Assembly: GCA_956465555.1 (NCBI GenBank)
Contig: OY101120.1
Span: forward strand, 2,660,001-2,724,000
Origin: Nitzschia sp. pyKryTriq1
Lineage: Eukaryota > Bacillariophyta > Bacillariophyceae > Bacillariales > Bacillariaceae
Reading direction: 5' to 3'
Length of the DNA: 64,000 bases
Shown here: in pieces, positions 21,756 through 31,638 of the stretch
Position numbering within the stretch: the first letter of the stretch is position 1
Layout: each line of letters starts with the position of its first letter
The notes under the pieces: generated by a model
What the model saw: the letters and a program-made list of their open reading frames with translations, nothing else
Told to the model about the DNA's origin: nothing
Databases searched by the model: none
Position numbers and translations under genes: made by a program

Positions 21756-23888
21756 ATGCGATTTGCCATTGCTGCCACCAACCTCGGCCTCACTATTACT
21801 GCTACTAGTAGTGCCGTGCTGGCCTCCGCAAACCAAAAGAGTGATGCAATTGTGCAACAAGAAGAAGAACAAGGACAACAACTAAAGGAAACCAGCAGCC
21901 ATCACCAGGAACTTCGTCGTCGTCTATCATCCTCCTCCTCCACAACAAGTCGAGGACGGGGACGAGAAGATATTCTTCTTCGACTTCGACGGCATCGCCA
22001 ACGCGAAGAAAACCAGAAGAACAAGAACAGGAACGAGGACAGCAGGAACAAGGATAGTAATCGCATCATCGGAACCATCATCAGTCAGAAGCAACAAGAT
22101 TATCGAGGCAATCGACTTGCAAATAGTAATGACGACAAGCAACATGGACATCATGAACATGATCACGAAGAACCAGCAGCAGCAGGAGCAGCACCGCTAC
22201 CGCTACCGCTACCGCTACCGCTACCGCTACCGCTACCACTGCTGGAATGTAATCCTTTGTCTTCCACTACCATCGATCCGGATGTAGGAATCTTGTCGAC
22301 CTGTCCTCCCAACTGGACTTGCCAGGAACATTCCGAATCGAATCAAGGAGGATTTTGTAGTCGGAAGAATAATCATCATTTTGACCATGATCATCATGAC
22401 GAGCAAGAGGATCATCATCATCATCATCGTCGTCACTTGGGGGGTTATTGTGATCATCTCATCAGCAACAGGATGATGATGATGGATTATTACAACTACT
22501 ATGAGTCCTGCGATTGCTCGGACTTTGATTCCACCTTGCAGCAAGGCAGCTTTATCTGCACTATCTATGGTAACAATGGTCATGATGAACAAGAGGAAGA
22601 GGAACAGCAGCATTGCTTTGATGTATCATCATCTATTTGTGGATTCTTGACGGTACAACGGTTTGTGTTGGATGACGTCGTCGTTTCCTCCGAATACTGC
22701 TATTCCATTGTCACTCCCATTGAATCGACTGTCTGTTACACCTATTATACTGGTGGTGATGGTGATGGTGGCAGTTCTACTACTACTACTACTACTAGTA
22801 CCGCAGCAGATTGTTCCATTTCCGTCAATGGAATAGAGTGTCAATCCTGTGATGTACCCGTAGTACTACCCGGCAGCAACATGATGATGGTGGAGGAAGA
22901 ACAAGGTTTCCTGTCCTATGGTTGTTTTGACTTTGATTGTACCAATACGGTGGCCAATGTCCAAGGAGTGGATTGTTTGGGGACATTTGTCTTGAATGGG
23001 ATCTTTCCAGGATTGCTTCCAACATTTGCACCTACTAGAAGTCCTGCTGAAAACGAGGATACTGAGGAGATTGGCACTGACACTGACACTGACACTGGTA
23101 CGACGACAATGCCTTCCATGTCGCCAACAACAACTACTACTGATGATGGTACAATGATACAGGATGATGATGATTCAGCATCACCATCCGAAAGTCCAAC
23201 CAGCGCGAGGGCGGCTCGTCCTTCGACTCTACCGTCTGGTTGGCCATCTCTGGCACCTTCTTTGCTTCCCTCTTCCACTTCGACGACTACTAATACAGGA
23301 AATCCTACTACAAGCGTTCCATCTTCGAAACCAACGTCAGGTTTGTTTCCTTCTGTCGTTCCGACACCTGTTCCGACCGCGAGGAGCACTACTAGAACAC
23401 CGACGACCCTGACTCCTTCTGCTTCGACCACAAGCTCTACTATAAGTACCAGTCCTACTACTGGTAGTACTTGGACGACTCCAAGTAGTACTCCTCGGCC
23501 CACCAGCAGCACGATGATGACGCAACCACGTCCTTCCTCCAAACCTTCGTCGTCGTCGTCGACGACGACGAGCTCTGTACCCACCATTCACCCCAGCACC
23601 ACTCTCCAGCAGGAAGAAGCTCAAGTACCTCCTCCTATTTCTTCGAGCCGTCAAGAAGGCTTATTCGATAAGGACGGCAACCCCATCATATTTGTCTTTC
23701 CTACAAGTATTGCAGGTAGTACGACAATGCCTTCTTCTTCTTCTTCTTCTACTTCAAGAATACCAGGAGACCCGTTACCATCAACAGACGAGCCACCCAG
23801 AAATTCTTCTTCTGCTGCTGCTGCGGGGACACTCGTTTTGGTTGGTGGCCTAGCGTGGTGGTGGCTTCTTTTTGCGGAGTATTTTTGA
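21756..23888 (+). CDS. Secreted Ser/Thr/Pro-rich surface protein with C-terminal anchor
   Basis: A single 710-residue frame starts at the ATG at 21756. The N-terminus (MRFAIAATNLGLTITATSSAVLASA) is a signal peptide. A basic Arg/Gln-rich stretch, a PLPLPL run (about 144-162, from a 6-bp CTACCG repeat) and two Cys-rich segments follow: ECNPLSSTTIDPDVGILSTC with CQEHSESNQGGFCSRK, and a larger one up to FDCTNTVANVQGVDCLG. From about residue 425 the chain becomes a mucin-like Pro/Ser/Thr region with PSxxPS and PTxxPS spacing, as in many diatom cell-surface proteins. It ends in a hydrophobic segment GTLVLVGGLAWWWLLFA, a TM or GPI-signal anchor. A cell-wall or adhesion role is likely from the layout, but no catalytic domain is present. 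Confidence 0.8.
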   Translation: MRFAIAATNLGLTITATSSAVLASANQKSDAIVQQEEEQGQQLKETSSHHQELRRRLSSSSSTTSRGRGREDILLRLRRHRQREENQKNKNRNEDSRNKDSNRIIGTIISQKQQDYRGNRLANSNDDKQHGHHEHDHEEPAAAGAAPLPLPLPLPLPLPLPLLECNPLSSTTIDPDVGILSTCPPNWTCQEHSESNQGGFCSRKNNHHFDHDHHDEQEDHHHHHRRHLGGYCDHLISNRMMMMDYYNYYESCDCSDFDSTLQQGSFICTIYGNNGHDEQEEEEQQHCFDVSSSICGFLTVQRFVLDDVVVSSEYCYSIVTPIESTVCYTYYTGGDGDGGSSTTTTTTSTAADCSISVNGIECQSCDVPVVLPGSNMMMVEEEQGFLSYGCFDFDCTNTVANVQGVDCLGTFVLNGIFPGLLPTFAPTRSPAENEDTEEIGTDTDTDTGTTTMPSMSPTTTTTDDGTMIQDDDDSASPSESPTSARAARPSTLPSGWPSLAPSLLPSSTSTTTNTGNPTTSVPSSKPTSGLFPSVVPTPVPTARSTTRTPTTLTPSASTTSSTISTSPTTGSTWTTPSSTPRPTSSTMMTQPRPSSKPSSSSSTTTSSVPTIHPSTTLQQEEAQVPPPISSSRQEGLFDKDGNPIIFVFPTSIAGSTTMPSSSSSSTSRIPGDPLPSTDEPPRNSSSAAAAGTLVLVGGLAWWWLLFAEYF
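22194..22236 (+). repeat. 6-bp CTACCG repeat encoding Pro-Leu
   Basis: About seven copies lie in frame inside the secreted-protein gene and encode a PLPLPL hinge. Confidence 0.85.
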
Positions 23889-24210
23889 TCTTTCAATTCT
23901 ACTAGTAGTAGTATTAGTAGTAGTTCAGCCAAGAGTAGTTAACTCTCTACTAGTCTAGTCTAGTCTAGTCTAGTCGATTCAATTCTTCAATGATATAGTA
24001 TGATGGTTCGTCTTCTACCAAAAGTAGTATAAAGACTGCTCCACCGCCAGTGGGACTACTTCTATTTGTCTTTACTCTACTCTAGAGTATAATACTGTTC
24101 TGCATATATTATATTATCTTATATTGTTGACCAGAATAAGTAGTCTACGTAATACTACTACTGGGTAATGAAAGAAAATCATACTAAATAATAATAATAA
24201 TATTATTATT
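23889..24210. other. Convergent spacer with CTAG-type repeats
   Basis: AGTCTAGTCTAGTCTAGTCT repeats are at about 23950-23975 and (AAT)n palindromes at 24187-24210. No gene was seen. Confidence 0.4.
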
Positions 24211-25071
24211 TTAAAATTCATCTCGTTCAATCTCTTCCACCAACGCTTGAATTTCATCATCATCCAATTCTTCCAATCGTTTGGCAATCACAGCATTTTC
24301 ATAATCTTTGAGTTGTTTGGCCTATAAAAGAGAAACATCGATACAAGGAACAAACAAACAAACAAACAAACAAACAGAAAGACAGAGATCATATCATATG
24401 ATGAGGAGACGGTAGAATGAAAGAAAGAAAGAAAGAAAGAATGAATGGACCAAGTCCGTACTGTACTGTACTGTACTGTACTGTACTTTACTGCGTACTG
24501 TACGTGTACTATTACTTACATAAGTCATATCTTTGGTGGCCACACGAAAGAGATAGGTGGATGACCAGGCCAATAGAGCGAATGCAGTAAAGCCCACACC
24601 GATCCATTTTCCAGCCTCAATCTCATCATATCCTAGAACTCCCGTTACAAAATTGTAGCCAATGATGGGAACAATGAACAAGACCAAACTCCAAAAGACG
24701 GCCCCTCCTTTGGTACCAATATCCAACCAAAATGGCAAATTGCTGCTGCTGCTGCTCTTCTCATCTTCCGATGACGCCATGTGTCGCGATGTGGTAGTGG
24801 AAGGAAGGTGGTGCCGGGGATGAGAGGAATCAGACGATGCAGGGAACGACGACCGAAAATAAGAGTGATGGGCCGAAGGAAAAAGAGGATTATTCTTGTT
24901 CTTGTTGTTGACCACAGTGTTAGTATTTCGGCGACTCGTCGGCGTCAACGCCAGAGTCGTCGTGGTCGTCGTCGTCTTTGTCATCAGCCAGGCGTTTGAC
25001 ACCCAAGCGAGGGTGCCGAGGATGAGCGCCAGCACGGTTCGAAAGTTCTTTGCAGCAGCGACTCGAGGCAT
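24211..25071 (-). CDS. DUF3007 plastid membrane protein (DAC-like), two exons
   Basis: Exon 1 is 25071-24520 and exon 2 is 24321-24211, giving 220 residues. The join creates RVATKDMTY-AKQLKDYENAVIAKRLEEL, the conserved C-terminal block of DUF3007 proteins from cyanobacteria and plastids. Two membrane segments precede it (AVFWSLVLFIVPIIGYNFVTGVLG and WIGVGFTAFALLAWSSTYLF). The N-terminus is a signal peptide with Trp at the predicted cleavage site (SNAWLMTK), then a Ser/Thr/Asn-rich transit region. As I recall, the Arabidopsis member DAC supports cytochrome b6f accumulation in thylakoids; transfer of that role to this protein is inference. The 198-nt intron carries several simple repeats. Reading through the intron gives a spurious Ser/Phe-rich tail, so the exon 2 call matters. 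Confidence 0.85.
24340..24500. repeat. Microsatellites inside the DUF3007 intron
   Basis: Three different runs occupy much of one 198-nt intron: (ACAA)n at about 24351-24375, (AAAG)n at about 24418-24440, and (GTACT)n at about 24458-24485. Confidence 0.8.
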
Positions 25072-26451
25072 GATGGTGGTTGTCGCGTAGAATTTATTAG
25101 AAGAAGCGCCGCGGTTTGATTTTTCTATTAGCAGCTAGCTAGTAGAGTGAGCACCGCCCTCAACGAATGCAGTAGTCTAATACTAGCAGTAGGCGTAGAG
25201 TAGAGTAGCCCGGAGCCCGGAAATACTGCTACAAGTACTATTGCCGTACTTCAATCACACCACCACCGACAGCTAGAGCGTCATGGTCGATAATATTGTA
25301 CCTCTTCAAAAGGCTATATAGCATCACGCGCATGCGTCACTCGAACGACACATCCGCGGGGGACGACGCCCCGCCTACACGTGTCCCAAGACTCAAATGG
25401 CCGTGATTCAATAGCAGCGACAGAAGAGGCTGTTGAAATTTGAAATACTGTACTGTACCTCGTACGGTACCGGTACGCGTACCGGTACCGTTACAATGTA
25501 ACGGTACTACTTTTGCCTAGCTCGACCTTAGTCTGGCAGCTAGCCCTTTGCCTCTTTTATTTAGCGGATATACTTGTACTCGTCTCTACACTATGAATAT
25601 TATTATTGAGCAAGGCAGTTAGAGACGAAAGGACAGTTCGTCGTCTCATAATAATTGATAGCACGAATTGAGTAAGACTCGAGTCCAGCTAGTCAACTGC
25701 TACTACGGTATTATTATCAACAGACCTACTGGGGTACAGAGTTAGTCCCCGAGAGTAGGAAGAGTCAGAGATATTTCAACAGATTCTTTGGCATCGGTAT
25801 GCAAAAAAAATTGTATCCATCACCAGTTTCTCTACCGGTATTCGTGTCGAGAGCAACGATTCGGTCAGTCTTACTTATTGATGATTTATTCCAGATTCAT
25901 TCTCCTTCAACCGACTTTCGCGCGGGGCCTTCTAATAAATTTGCGGAATTTGGATTATCCTTGACATTCATACTGTTGTCACGTGATATGCACGTACCTT
26001 GGACATTACGCGACGAAACCATCCTAGGGGAGGGGTTCACTCACTATTTGGGAAACCTCAAGGCGTCTGAACTGTGGTGGAACAATAATGGATTTTGCAT
26101 ACCAACGTGGTCCTTGAGCCAGCACCTCACCCTACGAGGCAATAATACAAACCAACATAAACAATTATGATTGGGTCCTTTTTTATCAATCAGGACTAGC
26201 TAGACGACGACGACGACGCACGGAGAGACAAAATCGCCGCAAATGAGACAAAACGCTACGACTGCACGAATACGATTATCTGCGATACAGTAATACGAAT
26301 ACACAAACTGCTGCGCCCCCTGCTCCGCTTCGCACATCACACTAACAAAATGAACACCACAAACTATTATGCTGTTGTTTTCGCAGCATAAAAAGGAAGA
26401 TCGAATCGAAGATATCACTGACTTGCTTTACTCATTGTCCCGTTTGAAGCC
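25072..26451. other. Intergenic region with GTACCGGTACC palindromes
   Basis: The cluster GTACGGTACCGGTACGCG and its neighbours at 25460-25500 can fold into overlapping hairpins. An ATG-initiated ORF at 25799-26170 (123 codons) shows no domain, no signal peptide and no resemblance to any family, so I do not call it a gene. The region contains both promoters of the divergent DUF3007 and HA genes. Confidence 0.4.
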
Positions 26452-27486
26452 ATGCACTTGATAAATAAACTTTATTCTTCTTCTTCTTGCCGTGTTCTCC
26501 CCGAGCCTCTCGAGGAAGGACACTACTTGGGAATGATTGGAGGGTGTCCCTCGTACAGTGACGATAACACTGAAGGCAATACCATGAATGAAGATGGAAC
26601 GAAGTGTAACCTGCAAAACGTGCTCGACATTTTGAGCGATGCACAAGATGTGTTGCTGGCATCTTCCTTCTTCGATGGCCTCCTTGAGCCGACACCCATT
26701 GGGCCAAATGCCTTCCTTTCGACCGATGGTGTACTACGAGTAATATCGAATACCACCACCAATAATTTGCCCAACAAGAGACAACTTGACTCGATGTCTC
26801 GGTCACTCCTCCAACAAGCGCACCGGCAAAAGGACCAAGGATGTGTTCTCACTCCCCGTTCCTGCCAAGCTGAGCTAGCACCCCTACAGAAGAAGCACCG
26901 AGGACCCAACTACTCACCACCTATTCTACAATCAAACGAACAAGATCTTTCTACGCCTCTTGCTCTCATCACTACTAGTAGCCGAGAGCAGCAAGAAGAA
27001 GAGAACTTGCCGTTGTCGGATCAGTTTCGACAGTATCAGTCCGACCAGTGGAACGATCGATTCCAAGACCTCCTCGACTTCAAGGATGTTTCTGGCCATT
27101 GCTTGGTTCCCCATGACTTCCCGGCCAATCAAAGGCTTGCTCAATGGGTCAAGAGACAACGATACCAATACAAGCTTAAGCAAGCAGGCCGTCACTCGAC
27201 GCTGACTGATAGTCGTCAGATGCAACTCGAATCGTCTGGCTTTGTGTGGGACAGTCACCAAGCCACCTGGGATGAAAGGTTTGAGTCACTCAAGGCGTTC
27301 CGAATGCTGCATGGACACTGCAATGTTCCATCGAATTACCAAGAAGACAAAGCACTTGCGGTTTGGGTCAAGTGCCAGAGACGGCAAATGAAACTTCTTC
27401 TCAGTGGACAAAAGTCTAGCCTCAGCGAATCTCGTATTTCTCTTTTGAATATTTTGGGCATGGAGTGGAATCCGCGCAATTTGTAG
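26452..27486 (+). CDS. Helicase-associated (HA) domain protein, two HA repeats
   Basis: A single exon gives 344 residues from the ATG at 26452. HA repeat 1 (about 194-266) reads QWNDRFQDLLDFKDVSGHC then LVPHDFPANQRLAQWVKRQ; HA repeat 2 (about 268-344) has WDERFESLKAFRMLHGHCN then VPSNYQEDKALAVWVKCQR, ending GMEWNPRNL. The N-terminal part carries the same helix (NVLDILSDAQDVL) and motif (LLEPTPIGPN, residues 77-86) as the HA protein at 14.9-16.2 kb, so the two are clearly paralogues. No helicase domain is attached. A nucleic-acid-binding regulatory function is plausible but undemonstrated. Confidence 0.85.
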   Translation: MHLINKLYSSSSCRVLPEPLEEGHYLGMIGGCPSYSDDNTEGNTMNEDGTKCNLQNVLDILSDAQDVLLASSFFDGLLEPTPIGPNAFLSTDGVLRVISNTTTNNLPNKRQLDSMSRSLLQQAHRQKDQGCVLTPRSCQAELAPLQKKHRGPNYSPPILQSNEQDLSTPLALITTSSREQQEEENLPLSDQFRQYQSDQWNDRFQDLLDFKDVSGHCLVPHDFPANQRLAQWVKRQRYQYKLKQAGRHSTLTDSRQMQLESSGFVWDSHQATWDERFESLKAFRMLHGHCNVPSNYQEDKALAVWVKCQRRQMKLLLSGQKSSLSESRISLLNILGMEWNPRNL

Positions 27487-28055
27487 TATACTAGTAGTAT
27501 AGTACTAAGCTAAAGCAGCGTAAAAGTGCACTTTCTATATTAACAATTACCTTGACAGTCGTGAGGCGAGTGGTACTACTACTATTCATCAATACTACAA
27601 CAAGCATGGATAATACAAAGAGTAACACTATGGTACAATCTACAATATCAGTACTTCTAGCTACCGTTACCACTGTAGACCTTCTTCTTCTTGTTGTGCT
27701 GATGCCTATAGTCTGATCTTGTACTATCTTGTAGCCGTACTAGATGGACTAAGAAAGCTGCCGAGAGCGAAAAGCTTTGGTACTGTGTTGATCCACCAGT
27801 ACTTTAGCAACTACATGTAGTACTACTACGACATGGCGTTGATGATGCAGCACGTTCATAACCATCATTTGCATGATGATCTGTCGTCTTAGACTTGAAA
27901 TGCCAACTGACTGCTGCCTCACTCCGCTTACGTACCAATATAGTCTAGTACTACTACTATGATTGGAAGAAGATTCTTGGGCGATCAACATGGATTGGCT
28001 TTAGATTGGTGTTACAGGAAGAAGAAGAAATGCCTTAATAGTTATATCAATCATT
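27487..28055. other. Convergent spacer between two HA genes
   Basis: CTACTAGTAC-type short palindromes occur throughout. No ORF of note was seen. Confidence 0.4.
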
Positions 28056-29105
28056 TTATACTGGTAAGTTGCGAGGATTCCAATCAAAGCCCAGATCGAT
28101 CAATTCCGAGATTCGCTTCTCGTTGAGGGAATTCTTCATTCCCTTCAAACGAAGCTTCATTTGGCGTCTTTGGCATTTCACCCAAATGGCGAGTGGCCTA
28201 TCCTCCTCGTATTTCGATGGTACTCGGCAGTGACCATAATGGTCTCGAAATACCCTGAGGCTGTGGATGCGTTCAGCCCACGAGGAATCGTGTGCGTCCC
28301 AGACAAAGCCGATGGCTTCCAGTTCCGATTCGCGGGCAGTAGTGAGGGTCGAGTGTCGACCGGAACCCTTGAGCTTGAATTGGTAGCGCTGTCTCTTGAC
28401 CCACTGTGATAACTTCGGATTGCACTGAAAGTCATGTGGGACATCGCAGTGCCCGTTCTCTTGCTTGAAGATTGCGAGCTCCTGGAATCGGTCCCTCCAT
28501 TGATCCTCTTGGTACTGGCGAAATTGCTGCTGAGAGGAAGTGTCGTCCTCACTGACGACTGGTCGGAGGAGGGATACAGTTTCTTCTTCTTGCTGCTGCT
28601 GAAGTTGTTGGAGTTCATCACCCTCGTAGCCGTCGTCGGTCGGGAAGGGCCTCTTCCCAAAAACGAACGACGAGGATGAGTAAGAGGATCCCTGCTCATC
28701 CGCCTCGGCTGGGGGTAGCAAGAAAGACGGGAGAGTTTCTTCGGGGATCTTCTTCTTGTTGGCTTGTTCATGATGATGATGATGATGCTGATCATCACCA
28801 CGATTAGTAGTAAAGAAGGTGACATTTGGGCCTAAAGGAATGGGCTCAAACTGATCAGCAATGGTCCTCGGTGAGTTGACGATGACCTGAGCGGATTCCA
28901 ACGTTTCAAGAAGGAGTTCAAGGTTGCGTTCGAAGGCATCAGGCTCGGGATCTCCTCCTCCGGCATCAGACATGTTGTTGTTGTTGTTGTTCTTGAGAAA
29001 GGACAACCACCACTGCTGCGAGCATGCTGATGGGCGGGATGCTGGAGGGATGATACTGGCGGAGGGTCGAATAACGGGGTGAGAGATTCTTGCTACAAAA
29101 TCCAT
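28056..29105 (-). CDS. Helicase-associated (HA) domain protein, two HA repeats
   Basis: A single exon gives 349 residues from the ATG at 29105; an internal ATG (MSDAGGG, residue 45) after the poly-Asn run is an alternative start. HA repeat 1 (about 195-267) is QWRDRFQELAIFKQENGHC with DVPHDFQCNPKLSQWVKRQ; HA repeat 2 (about 268-349) has WAERIHSLRVFRDHYGHCR and WVKCQRRQMKLRLKG, ending FDWNPRNLPV. The N-terminal helix (ELLLETLESAQVIV) and motif (FEPIPLGPN, residues 86-94) are diverged versions of those in the other two HA proteins. It lies tail to tail with the HA gene at 26.5 kb, suggesting local duplication with inversion. Function is unknown beyond likely nucleic-acid contact. Confidence 0.85.
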   Translation of the reverse strand: MDFVARISHPVIRPSASIIPPASRPSACSQQWWLSFLKNNNNNNMSDAGGGDPEPDAFERNLELLLETLESAQVIVNSPRTIADQFEPIPLGPNVTFFTTNRGDDQHHHHHHEQANKKKIPEETLPSFLLPPAEADEQGSSYSSSSFVFGKRPFPTDDGYEGDELQQLQQQQEEETVSLLRPVVSEDDTSSQQQFRQYQEDQWRDRFQELAIFKQENGHCDVPHDFQCNPKLSQWVKRQRYQFKLKGSGRHSTLTTARESELEAIGFVWDAHDSSWAERIHSLRVFRDHYGHCRVPSKYEEDRPLAIWVKCQRRQMKLRLKGMKNSLNEKRISELIDLGFDWNPRNLPV

Positions 29106-30736
29106 GTTTGAATTATTCTTGGAGGGTAATAATAGAGATAAAATAAAAAGATGCGATGCGAGAATAAGAGGTGTGCGTGGCTGGTGATTTATGATGCTGG
29201 ATGCTGATGAGGAAAGTCAAAGTTTTGGGCAGTTTGTGTCGCCTGAAACGCTAATATATTATTATTACGTAAATTATTGCAGGCGGGGGTGCATACCGGA
29301 TACCGGTAGGGGTCTGATCCGCTACCAGGTATTTATTCGCGAAGTAAGTACCGGTACCGGCGGTACCGGTACGGTATCACTGTCTTGTTTCATTAATTAT
29401 TTGCGGCGATTTTGTCCTGCTGGCATGATAATGGGTTGATAAATAAAAGAATGACCCAATATTTATTATTGCTGATCTTGCTTGTTGGGTTATCGGGACA
29501 GTGGATGAGGTAAAGAAAGTGGTGGTTAATAGGTACGACCACCCGATGGCCGTGGGGATCCAAGGGCACACTGGAGACTGTCAGTCTTTCAGAGTAGGTC
29601 ACCATGGCTGTCGTGAGACGACCAAAGGTCTCTACATCCTTAGGACTTCGAGCTTAGCGACGCCAGCTGGAAGGCCCGGGCGGGCGGGTGGGAATTAAAT
29701 TAAAAGTAAAAAAGGGGTAGCAAAGGCGCGAAGGCTTGCGCCTGAATCGCTGCGGTCACCTTGGCTAGAAGTTTCAGATCCGAGTATCCGCTGCGACTGG
29801 AGTCTCGAATGTAGACGTACGTCCCGAGGATCATGTCAGCAAAAAAGGGGTAGATCGCTTGTCAAGTTGTCTGTTTCGTTTGCGTAGTAGAATTGTAGCG
29901 TAGGGTCTTGCAATTCGTTGTCTTTTTGGATTTCTGAGCTTGTCTCTTGCGGTCTCTTTTTTGGAGTTGTGTTTGTAGATGATGTTGCGCTTCTTGTTCA
30001 TAAAAGATCTTGTCATACCGGGTCTGCCGTCAACGAGAAGGCGCCGAATAGCTTCCCAATCAAGGTAGTGAAACAATATAGTCGACCCCTGCGAGTTCTT
30101 TGACTTCCTGGACTCCTCTCTGTGAGTGGTAACCTGTCGATTGGTGTAAGCGCTGAGTTTCTCCGGTAGTAGGCTTCCTTGTTTATTTTAATTATTAATG
30201 ACGACTAGGAGACAGACGGTTTTGCTGGTGATGGGGTATATTATTTGTTATTGATGTCGGAGGGAAATGCAATAACTAAAATCCTTCGTGTCCTGTGGCG
30301 GGAATATCAGCAGAACCGCCACATTAATTGGGCAGTAAGTTTGGCTTCCGATGAGGTTAAATAATAAAGGTATCATATACATATTATTATAGTGTACAAA
30401 TAGTATCCATCACCGGGCTCCTCTTCGTAGAGAGAAGAACGAGCCTTTTGCCAATTTAATTTCTCCACCAGGATTTGGACATATTTATTTGTTATGGACA
30501 CAATCAAAATCCTTTCGTTTGTGTACCGGTACAATAGTATATGCGTGGCCGGCGGGAATTAATGTCACCACGCACCACACCACACCACGACCACGAAAAA
30601 TGACCCAATAAATGTTAAAAATAATTATTGTTGATCATGCATGCATTCTTCATGCTTAATTATTATATCTTTTCAATAAGTAAAATACCATCAGTTGTGA
30701 AACTACTACCACGCGGACGTATTCTAGAAGAACAGT
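29106..30736. other. Long gene-poor stretch at the edge of the transposon-rich block
   Basis: The left part has TACCGGTACCGGCGGTACCG palindromes (29340-29370). The rest (29400-30730) becomes AT-richer, with scattered TTAATTATTAAT and no credible coding frame. Two 30-150-codon ORFs (29831-30076, 29918-30103) show nothing recognisable. Confidence 0.4.
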
Positions 30737-30880
30737 AGTTTGCAATTAAAAGTGATTCTATCATTGTGACCATCAAACGATCATCCTGAAGGCAGGCAGT
30801 TTGCAATTAAAAGTGATTCCATCATTGTGACCATCAAACGATCATCCTGAAGGCATGCAGGCAGTTTGCAATTAAAAGTC
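30737..30880. repeat. Tandem repeat of 61-65 bp, 2.3 copies
   Basis: Units beginning AGTTTGCAATTAAAAG start at 30737, 30798 and 30863; the third is partial. The stop codon and last codons of the gene on the minus strand lie inside the second and third copies. Confidence 0.85.
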
Positions 30881-31638
30881 AAAAGAGAGGCGCGCGCAGC
30901 ATGTCGGACTGGAGTCGGGACGTTGATGGACGCCGGTGTTTCGTACGTCGGAGGTGCCGGTCGTGGTGCCGAAGCGTTGCCAGCAATTGGTGGAGGTGCG
31001 AGTGGTGGGGCCGAAGCGTCGCGAGGAAAGCTCAGATTATAAATCTGAGCTAGACCGCCATCGCGGGCAGCATGAACATCGTAGAGTTCAGCCGCCGCAC
31101 GGATCCTCGACTTTGTTTCTTCTGTATTCGGATACGTACTTTTGAATTTGGACTGATCTACACAGGGGGGGAGATTGGAGAACGATACCCAATCGATTCT
31201 GTAGAGGTTGTCGTTTTTCTTCCTGGGGCATTCGTCAACAATGCCGACAATCATGCCGGAAATGCCCGCGAGGGGAAGGCCGCTGAGGGAGAAAAAGGAG
31301 CTGTCTCCAAGAATCTTTCTCTTGGAATAAGCGTATCGCTTTCTTTTCTTTTGAGCATCCAAGTCGGATTCCAAAAGATTGCGTAAACCATCGCTGACAT
31401 TATCTGCGTCAGGGGCATCATCGTCGCCATCGGCCATCGGAGGGAGTGGAGCTGCCGCGACGGAATTTGTTACTACCGTAGCTACTTGCTGATCCTCAAG
31501 AGAAGCCTCCAACAGAGTCCTGTATTGCTCTAAATCAAAATTTTCGAAGCTAATCGACTCCCTACGGATGTTGGTGGGGTTGTTCAACTCTAAGAGTGAA
31601 TCTCTGTCCCATACAGGGGAAGAGGGAGGGTCCGACAT
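30781..31638 (-). CDS. Hypothetical protein, possibly transposon-associated and truncated
   Basis: A 285-residue frame starts at the ATG at 31638. The N-terminal acidic part (DRDSLLELNNPTNI...DLEQYRTLLEASLEDQQ) is followed by a basic patch (KKRKRYAYSKRKILG) and a compact segment with GMIVGIVDECPRKKNDNLYRIDWVS and KSTYPNTEETKSRIRAA. The tail is Pro/Ala-rich and ends inside a 61-65 bp tandem repeat, so the original C-terminus may be lost. The layout (acidic N-terminus, small beta-rich module, long low-complexity linker) recalls N-terminal parts of diatom piggyBac-type transposases, but no catalytic DDE segment is present, so this is only a guess. Its position beside a Helitron-type element fits a transposon graveyard. 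Confidence 0.45.
   Translation of the reverse strand: MSDPPSSPVWDRDSLLELNNPTNIRRESISFENFDLEQYRTLLEASLEDQQVATVVTNSVAAAPLPPMADGDDDAPDADNVSDGLRNLLESDLDAQKKRKRYAYSKRKILGDSSFFSLSGLPLAGISGMIVGIVDECPRKKNDNLYRIDWVSFSNLPPCVDQSKFKSTYPNTEETKSRIRAAAELYDVHAARDGGLAQIYNLSFPRDASAPPLAPPPIAGNASAPRPAPPTYETPASINVPTPVRHAARASLLTFNCKLPACLQDDRLMVTMMESLLIANCLPSG

Noticed and set aside
25799-26170. 123-codon ORF between the DUF3007 and HA genes
   Set aside because: No family resemblance, no signal or membrane segment and atypical composition for coding DNA here; it may be chance.
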